64,000 bases of DNA from Pseudonocardia sp. EC080619-01. GTDB taxonomy: Bacteria > Actinomycetota > Actinomycetes > Mycobacteriales > Pseudonocardiaceae. Location: positions 62,001 to 126,000 of the forward strand of contig NZ_CP012185.1 of the NCBI RefSeq assembly GCF_001420995.1. The letters are read 5' to 3'. The position numbers and the translations under genes were made by a program. Under the pieces are notes generated by a model. The model was not told the DNA's origin. It saw only the letters and a program-made list of their open reading frames with translations, and searched no databases. Below, one piece after another: positions 59,005 to 64,000 of the stretch; the stretch's first letter is position 1, and every line of letters begins with the position of its first letter.

Positions 59005-60228
59005 GTGGCGCAACGGCCAGTGATCTGGATCGGGATCGACGTCGGGAAGAGGACGCACCATGCGTGCGCGATCGATACCGACGGCAAGGTGGTGTTCTCC
59101 CGCAAGGTCAGCAACGACCAGGCCGCGATCGAGGCGTTGCTGGCCCGCGCTGCGGAAGCGGCCCAGGACGTGCGGTGGGCCATCGACCTGACCTGCAGCT
59201 ATGCGGCGCTGCTGCAGGTGGTCCTCACCGCGGCCGACCAGCAGGTGGTCTATGTCCCCGGTCGGGTCGTCGACCGGATGAGCGGCGTGTTCCGGGGCGA
59301 GGCCAAGACCGACGCCCGTGACGCGAAGGTCATCGCCGAGACCGCCCGCATGCGCGGCGCCGACCTCACCACGGTCACCGCCACTGATGAGACCACTGCC
59401 GAACTGGCCCGGCTCGTGGCCCATCGCGAGGACCTGATGGCCGACTGGGTGCGCGGGGTCAACCGGCTGCGTGACCTGCTCGGGTCGATCTTTCCCGGTC
59501 TCGAGGCGGCATTCGACTATTCCACCCGCAGCGCTCTGGTGCTGGTCACCGGGTTCCAGACACCCCAGGCCCTCCGGGACGCCGGCGAGGCAGGGGTGAT
59601 CGAGTACCTGCGTGCCCATCGGGCGTGGGCACCGGGTATTGCTGCGATGGCCGCCACCGCGGTCGAGGTCGCCCACGCCCAGACCGTGGCACTGCCCAGC
59701 GAGACGCGGACCGCGATCCTTGTTGCCGGCCTGGCCCGACGACTGCTGGAACTCGACCGGGAGATCAAGGACACCGACAAGCTGATCACCACCGTGTTCC
59801 GCTCCCACCCGGACGCGGCGATCATCGAGTCGCTGCCCGGTCTCGGACCCATCCTGGGCGCGGAGTTCCTCACCGCCACCCACGGCGGTGTCGGCCCTGA
59901 ACTGGGCGGATTCACCTCTCCAGGGCGGCTGGCCTCCTACGCCGGACTCGTCCCGGTGCCCCAGGACTCCGGCCGGATCAGCGGGAACCTGCGTCGCCCA
60001 CGACGCTACAACCGCCGCCTGCGGCGAGTGTTCTACATGGCCGCACTGTCCAGCCTCAAGGTCAATGGCCCGTCCCGGGCCTTCTACCAGCGCAAACGCA
60101 GCGAAAGAATGCTTCATACCCAGGCTCTGCTCGCCTTGGCCAGACGCCTGGTCGACGTCCTGTGGGCCCTGCTGCGTGACCGGAGGATGTTCACCATCAC
60201 CGCACCACAACCCGCTATCGCGGCTTGA
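59005..60228 (+). CDS. IS110-family transposase (DEDD recombinase)
   Basis: A 407-residue recombinase. The N-terminal RuvC-like DEDD domain shows VIWIGIDVGKRTHHACAIDT, WAIDLTCSYAALL, VYVPGRVVDRMSG and EAKTDARDAKVIAETARM. The C-terminal Tnp_20 domain has IESLPGLGPILGAEFLTAT and FTSPGRLASYAGLVPVPQDSG with the conserved serine, then YNRRLRRVFYMAALSSL. The GTG at 59005 has AGGAG 7 bp upstream; an in-frame ATG-type start at 58966 lacks one. The gene looks intact. Confidence 0.93.
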   Translation: MAQRPVIWIGIDVGKRTHHACAIDTDGKVVFSRKVSNDQAAIEALLARAAEAAQDVRWAIDLTCSYAALLQVVLTAADQQVVYVPGRVVDRMSGVFRGEAKTDARDAKVIAETARMRGADLTTVTATDETTAELARLVAHREDLMADWVRGVNRLRDLLGSIFPGLEAAFDYSTRSALVLVTGFQTPQALRDAGEAGVIEYLRAHRAWAPGIAAMAATAVEVAHAQTVALPSETRTAILVAGLARRLLELDREIKDTDKLITTVFRSHPDAAIIESLPGLGPILGAEFLTATHGGVGPELGGFTSPGRLASYAGLVPVPQDSGRISGNLRRPRRYNRRLRRVFYMAALSSLKVNGPSRAFYQRKRSERMLHTQALLALARRLVDVLWALLRDRRMFTITAPQPAIAA

Positions 60229-60234
60229 CACGGT

Positions 60235-60396
60235 CATTCGGATTCCACCCTCGTGGACCACCTCTCCCAGACCGGCCTCAGCCACGAGCGCGACGAGTTG
60301 CTCGCCGGAGACCTCCGACGACACCACGGCATGGAACGCCCTCACATTCTCAGGCTCCAGAAGATCGACCCCGTCGGCGGAGATTCGCAGGTACAT
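60235..60396 (-). pseudogene. 5' fragment of the small conserved gene split by IS110 element
   Basis: Fifty-four codons from ATG 60396: MYLRISADGVDLLEPENVRA, FHAVVSSEVSGEQL and VALVAEAGLGEVVHEGGIRM, with a GAGGAGG ribosome site. The frame runs into the insertion element and is therefore cut from its C-terminal half at 58628-58780. The complete protein would be about 103 residues, without signal peptide or membrane segment. Function unknown. The 85 bp between this start and the TRAP gene show nothing else. Confidence 0.78.
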
Positions 60397-60481
60397 GGGT
60401 TCCTCCTCGTACTCTGGTCAGGTGTGGATCACCCGACCACGGTCTCGCCTTCAGCGCAGCCGTCGAGTGCCTGCACCGAAC

Positions 60482-61610
60482 TCACAGCGGCGCGCAGGCC
60501 TCGGTCACTCCACTGACCTGATCCGGTGCGAACTCGGCTACTAGGTCGAGGTAGCGCTGGGCGAACGCTCGAGGCTCGTCTACCAGTCCAACGACGGAAC
60601 GCTCCCACTGAGTTCGCTGCAGTTCCGTACCCCGCCTGGCCCAGTCCTGCCCGATCTCGTCCCGCCCGATCGGCACGACCTCGATCCCGGCGTCCTGCAG
60701 GATCGAGCAGCTCTCGCGGATAGCCCGATCCTGGTGCGCGGTCATGCCGCCGGAGACCGCCTCGGCGCTGGCCGTCTCCATCGCTGCCCGGGTCGGGGCA
60801 TCCAAGCTCTGCCAGACGTCTGCGTTGACGCCGTAGCTGACGGTGGCATAGACACCCATATCGCTGATGTCGAAGACCTGACCGGCGACCTCGTGGAGGC
60901 GGGCGTCGGTCAACGAGTCCACGCTGTACCCGATACCGGAGACGACACCGCGCTCGATGGCCTCGTATGTCTGCGCGGGCTCCACCGCCGCCGGCTGCAT
61001 ACCCAGCAGGCCCAGGCCGGACGCCATCCCCCCCGGTGGCCCGAACCGACACACCGCGGAGGTCCTGAAGGGACTCGACTGACACGGACCGGTTCAGGGC
61101 CAGAACCGGTGGTGTGCCACCGCCCAGAAACAGGACGTGCTGGTTCCGGCTGCGATACTCCTCGCCGAGATGGGGAAACTCGGCCAGCATCACGTTCATC
61201 GCCCGCGTCACGGCGTCGAAGTCGGGGGTCTGGAACGCGATCGACCCCAGGTTGGCCACAGCCAGGACCGGAGTGAACGCGGGCGAGTCGAAGGCGAGAT
61301 CGACCCGACCGTCCTCGACACAGCTCAGGGTCTCCTCGGCCGAGCACAGCGAACCGTCGTAAAAGGCCTCGAACCGGACCGCCCCACTCGTCCGGGCCGT
61401 GACCGCCTCCATCCAGTCCTGGAACGCGCGGGAATTCGGGTGATCACGCGAGTGATAGGTGCTAAACGTCAGAACGCGGGGCGGGTCCGCGGTGTGGCCT
61501 GCGGGCCTCGCGCACGCTGAGACGAACATCAGCAGTACACCGAACAGCAGCACGAGGATGCGCATCGGGATCCGCTCGACAGCGGACGATGAGCGGGCGG
61601 GACCGGACAT
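60482..61610 (-). pseudogene. dctP: TRAP transporter solute-binding protein, frameshifted at a G7 tract
   Basis: The N-terminal frame has a lipoprotein signal (MRILVLLFGVLLMFVSAC), then LTFSTYHSRDHPNSRAFQDW, VRFEAFYDGSLCSAEETLSC and LQDLRGVSVRATGG. The second frame continues MASGLGLLGMQPAAVEPAQTYEAIERGVVSGIGYSVDSL to the stop. They join at a run of seven G on the coding strand (61028-61034). Six would keep the frame. A start at 61610 has GGAG 8 bp upstream; ATG 61694 overlaps the prpE stop. No dctQ or dctM follows, so this would be an orphan binding protein even if intact. Confidence 0.8.
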
Positions 61611-61690
61611 GGGTGCTGCTCCACTCCTGATCTGATCGGGACCTGCCGAGATCGGTACGGGTTCTCGCGCCACGGTGTCGGCCTCGGTGG

Positions 61691-63580
61691 TCATTCCGTG
61701 CGGAGCACCGGGCGGAGGGTGTCGAGGACCGACGCGTCGTCGATGGTGGAGGGCACCGGCTCGTCGGCGCCGTCGGCGATCCCGCGCATGGTCTTGCGCA
61801 GGATCTTCCCGGAGCGGGTCTTGGGCAGGGCCGGGACGACGGCGACGTCCTTGAGCGAGGCGACCGCCCCGATCTGGTCGCGCACCATCTGGACGAGCTC
61901 GGCGCGCAGCTTCTCGTCGTAGCCCTCGGCGGTGCTGTCGACGCCGGACTTGAGCACCACGAACCCGCGCGGGATCTGGCCCTTCATCGTGTCGGCGACG
62001 CCGATCACCGCGCACTCGGCGACGTCGGGGTGCGAGGCGAGGACCTCCTCCATCCCGCCGGTGGACAGGCGGTGCCCGGCGACGTTGATGACGTCGTCGG
62101 TGCGGCCCATGACGAACACGTAGCCGTCGGAGTCGAGGTGGCCGCCGTCGCCGGTGAGGTAGTAGCCCTCGAACGCGGCCATGTAGGAGTTCACGTAGCG
62201 CTCGTCGTCGTTCCACAGGGTCGGGAACGCGCCCGGCGGCAGGGGCAGCTTCGCGACGATCGCGCCGTCGACACCGGGCTCGGCCGGCTTCCCGGTCTCG
62301 TCGAGGACCTGCACGTCCCAGCCCGGCATCGGGCGGGTCGGGGAGCCGGGCTTGATGTCGAGCAGCTCGATCCCGGCCGGGTTCGCCGCGATCGGCCAGC
62401 CCGTCTCGGTCTGCCACCAGTGGTCGATCACCGGGATGCCGAGCAGGTCGGCGGCCCACCGGTAGGTCTCCGGGTCGAGGCGCTCGCCGGCCAGGAACAG
62501 GTACTGCAGCGACGAGACGTCGTACTGCGCCACGAAGGCGCCCTCCGGGTCCTCCTTCTTGATCGCCCGGAACGCGGTCGGCGCGGTGAACACCGACTTC
62601 ACCTTGTTCTCCTGCACGACCCGCCAGAACTGCCCGGCGTCGGGGGTACCGACCGGCTTGCCCTCGTAGAGCACGGTCGTGGCCCCGGCCAGCAGCGGCG
62701 CGTAGACGATGTAGGAGTGGCCGACGACCCAGCCCACGTCGGACGCGGTGAAGATCGTCTCGCCGGCGCCGACGTCGTAGATGTTGGGCATCGACCAGGC
62801 CAGGGCCGTCGCGTAGCCGCCGGAGTCGCGCACCACGCCCTTCGGCTTGCCGGTGGTGCCGGAGGTGTAGAGCACGTAGAGCGGGTCGGTGCTGCGCACC
62901 GGCACCGGATCCGCCGGGGTGGCCGTCGCCGCGGCCGCGGCCCAGTCGACGTCGATCGGGCCCATCGCCGCCACGGCCTGCTCGCGCTGCAGGATCACCG
63001 TCGCGTCGGGCTTGCGCTCGGCGAGCTCGATGGCCTTGTCGAGCAGCGGCTTGTACTCGATGACACGGCTGCCCTCGATGCCGCAGGACGCCGAGACGAC
63101 GACCTTCGGCCCGGCGTCGTCGATCCGGACCGCGAGCTCCTTCGCGGCGAACCCGCCGAAGACGACCGAGTGGATCGCACCGAGCCGCGCGCAGGCCAGC
63201 ATCGCGACCGCGGCCTCGGGCACCATCGGCATGTAGATCACGACCCGGTCGCCGCGCCCGACGCCCTGGTCGCGCAGCACACCGGCGAACGTGGCGACCT
63301 CGTCGCGCAGGTCGGAGTAGGTGTAGGACCGCTTCGTGCCGGTGACCGGCGAGTCGTGGACCAGCGCGGTCCGGTCGCCGTTGCCGGCCTCGACATGCCG
63401 GTCCAGGGCGTTGTGACAGACGTTGAGCTCCCCGTCGGGGAACCAGCGGTAGAACGGCGGGTCCGACTCGTCGAGCGCGGTCGTGGGGGCCACGTCCCAG
63501 TCGAGCACCGACGCCGCGCGGAGCCAGAAGCCCTCACGGTCCTCGACGCTGGATCGGAAGATCTCCTCGTAACCGGCCAC
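61691..63580 (-). CDS. prpE: propionyl-CoA synthetase (acetyl-CoA synthetase family)
   Basis: A 629-residue ligase, the normal length for PrpE. Motifs include YEEIFRSSVEDREGFWLRAA, FPDGELNVCHNALDRHVE, VFGGFAAKELAVRIDDA, P-loop VLYTSGTTGKPKGVVRDSGG, DHWWQTETGWPIAANP and the acetylatable lysine motif KTRSGKILRKTMR. It activates propionate or acetate to the CoA ester. The GTG at 63580 (AGYEEIF) is preferred on family length; ATG 63622 is an alternative that adds fourteen residues. Confidence 0.92.
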   Translation of the reverse strand: MAGYEEIFRSSVEDREGFWLRAASVLDWDVAPTTALDESDPPFYRWFPDGELNVCHNALDRHVEAGNGDRTALVHDSPVTGTKRSYTYSDLRDEVATFAGVLRDQGVGRGDRVVIYMPMVPEAAVAMLACARLGAIHSVVFGGFAAKELAVRIDDAGPKVVVSASCGIEGSRVIEYKPLLDKAIELAERKPDATVILQREQAVAAMGPIDVDWAAAAATATPADPVPVRSTDPLYVLYTSGTTGKPKGVVRDSGGYATALAWSMPNIYDVGAGETIFTASDVGWVVGHSYIVYAPLLAGATTVLYEGKPVGTPDAGQFWRVVQENKVKSVFTAPTAFRAIKKEDPEGAFVAQYDVSSLQYLFLAGERLDPETYRWAADLLGIPVIDHWWQTETGWPIAANPAGIELLDIKPGSPTRPMPGWDVQVLDETGKPAEPGVDGAIVAKLPLPPGAFPTLWNDDERYVNSYMAAFEGYYLTGDGGHLDSDGYVFVMGRTDDVINVAGHRLSTGGMEEVLASHPDVAECAVIGVADTMKGQIPRGFVVLKSGVDSTAEGYDEKLRAELVQMVRDQIGAVASLKDVAVVPALPKTRSGKILRKTMRGIADGADEPVPSTIDDASVLDTLRPVLRTE

Positions 63581-63620
63581 TGCACTCCATCCCGGGCCCC
63601 AGGGGACTCCGCCACACTTC

Positions 63621-63645
63621 ATCAATTTTGGCTCCAATTATTGAT
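63621..63645. promoter_or_regulatory. 25-bp palindromic operator candidate between prpE and SDR gene
   Basis: ATCAAT and ATTGAT flank a central TTGGCTCCAA, all sharing one centre near 63633, forming a 25-bp dyad in the divergent gap. It is the fullest of three copies of the motif (others at 18499 and 57966). It would overlap the leftward start region and lie about 75 bp before the rightward SDR. The cognate regulator is not identified. Confidence 0.55.
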
Positions 63646-63719
63646 ACAACATCTCCTGAAGTGGTGTACGGCGTCAAGGCCCGCCCAACCACCACCCCCG
63701 ATGACGCAAGGAGAAGATC

Positions 63720-64000
63720 GTGGACGTCCTACAGCAGTTCCGCCTCGACGGGCGCGTGGCGGTGGCGACCGGCGCGAGCTCAGGACTCGGCGCCCGCTTC
63801 GCCACAGTGCTTGCCGCCGCAGGCGCCAATCTCGTACTGGCGGCACGCCGGACCGACCGCCTGGACGAGACCGCAGCCCACATCGAACGGCTCGGACGGC
63901 GGGTGTTCACCGTCACCGCAGACGTATCGAACCCACAGGACTGCGAGACGGTCGCCCGAACAGCACGGGAGCAACTCGGCCGACTCGACGTTCTGATCAA
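63720..64000 (+). CDS. SDR family oxidoreductase, partial (3' end outside window)
   Basis: The first 93 codons of an SDR are present. It begins with GTG after an AAGGAG site (6 bp spacing) and reads MDVLQQFRLDGRVAVATGAS with SSGLGARFATVLAAAGANLV, then LAARRTDRLDETAAHIERLG (basic residues after beta-2, favouring NADP), TADVSNPQDC and GRLDVLI at the edge. It is divergent from prpE with a shared palindrome between them. Confidence 0.88.
   Translation, partial: MDVLQQFRLDGRVAVATGASSGLGARFATVLAAAGANLVLAARRTDRLDETAAHIERLGRRVFTVTADVSNPQDCETVARTAREQLGRLDVLI

Larger units (their letters stand above)
58781..60234 (+). mobile_element. IS110-family insertion sequence
   Basis: A 1454-bp element defined by the gene it interrupts. 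The left junction is gatcat|gagatgtccc and the right junction is gacacggt|cattcgg, leaving CAT on both sides. As usual for IS110, there are no long terminal inverted repeats and no clear target duplication beyond a few bases. It has a 224-bp 5' noncoding leader, one transposase gene and only 6 bp after the stop. Insertion disrupted a small minus-strand gene. Confidence 0.85.

Noticed and set aside
58777..60396. A 539-codon minus-strand frame across the insertion element
   Set aside because: It is the shadow of the transposase gene. Only its first 54 codons, outside the element, are real coding sequence.
60429..62459. Very long minus-strand open frame of over 670 codons
   Set aside because: It runs antisense-frame through prpE and only its lower part matches the TRAP binding-protein N-terminus. 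The upper 250 codons are arginine/glycine-rich shadow translation.
1..64000. CRISPR arrays, tRNA or rRNA genes, prophage or conjugation genes
   Set aside because: No regularly spaced repeats, no tRNA-like cloverleaf, and no integrase, capsid, relaxase or plasmid replication motifs were seen; the only mobile element found is the IS110 copy.

Overview
The window is about 64 kb of uniformly GC-rich DNA. Codons carry strong third-position G/C, GTG starts are common, and the gene families include deazaflavin-type reductases, a mycofactocin-type SDR, luciferase-like monooxygenases and single-cluster ferredoxins. This points to an actinomycete chromosome or large plasmid, probably of the Pseudonocardia/Rhodococcus/Mycobacterium kind; the species is not determined here. 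Almost every gene is catabolic. There is no rRNA, tRNA, phage or CRISPR. Genes are tightly coupled, with many ATGA or GTGA 4-bp overlaps.

Region A (1-36 kb) looks like one large regulon. Five divergent promoter regions (739-1057, 10656-10825, 16102-16268, 26564-26782, 28168-28363) each carry two copies of a near-palindrome close to CCGACCGGTCGG, one facing each gene. They drive SDRs, two luciferase-like flavin monooxygenases, a nitroreductase, SMP-30 and metallo-beta-lactamase-fold lactonase candidates, thioesterase and hydrolases, acyl-CoA ligases, an acyl-CoA dehydrogenase, CaiB-type CoA-transferases including a double-domain form, a complete branched-chain-type ABC importer (livKHMGF), and a beta-oxidation/HMG-lyase-like/acetoacetyl-CoA synthetase block. 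Two related TetR repressors lie in the same set. I infer uptake, oxygenation, lactone opening, CoA activation and branched-chain beta-oxidation of a cyclic or isoprenoid-like compound; the substrate is not known. One gene in this block is a decayed-looking RibBA (flavin synthesis) homologue, and one ligase is frameshifted.

Region B (36-54.7 kb) is an aromatic-acid meta-cleavage pathway. A TRAP transporter (dctPQM) is followed by a Rieske dioxygenase (alpha and beta), meta-cleavage hydrolase, diol dehydrogenase, extradiol dioxygenase, ACMSD-like decarboxylase, acyl-CoA dehydrogenase, CoA-transferase, ferredoxin, ferredoxin reductase and an IclR regulator, all on the minus strand. A second minus-strand operon encodes the lower pathway (2-hydroxypentadienoate hydratase, acylating acetaldehyde dehydrogenase, hydroxy-oxovalerate aldolase) and is followed by a GntR regulator. 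The presence of a decarboxylase plus acyl-CoA dehydrogenase/CoA-transferase is reminiscent of p-cumate-type degradation releasing a branched acid.

Region C (54.7-64 kb) is more eroded. It has an apparent IclR remnant, a sulfonate/nitrate-type ABC transporter, a stretch of about 700 bp with no convincing gene, and an IS110-family element that has split a small conserved gene into two halves. A TRAP solute-binding gene broken by a G7 tract, a propionyl-CoA synthetase and the start of another SDR follow. A motif TTGGCTCCAA recurs upstream of three transcription units (18.5, 58.0 and 63.6 kb).
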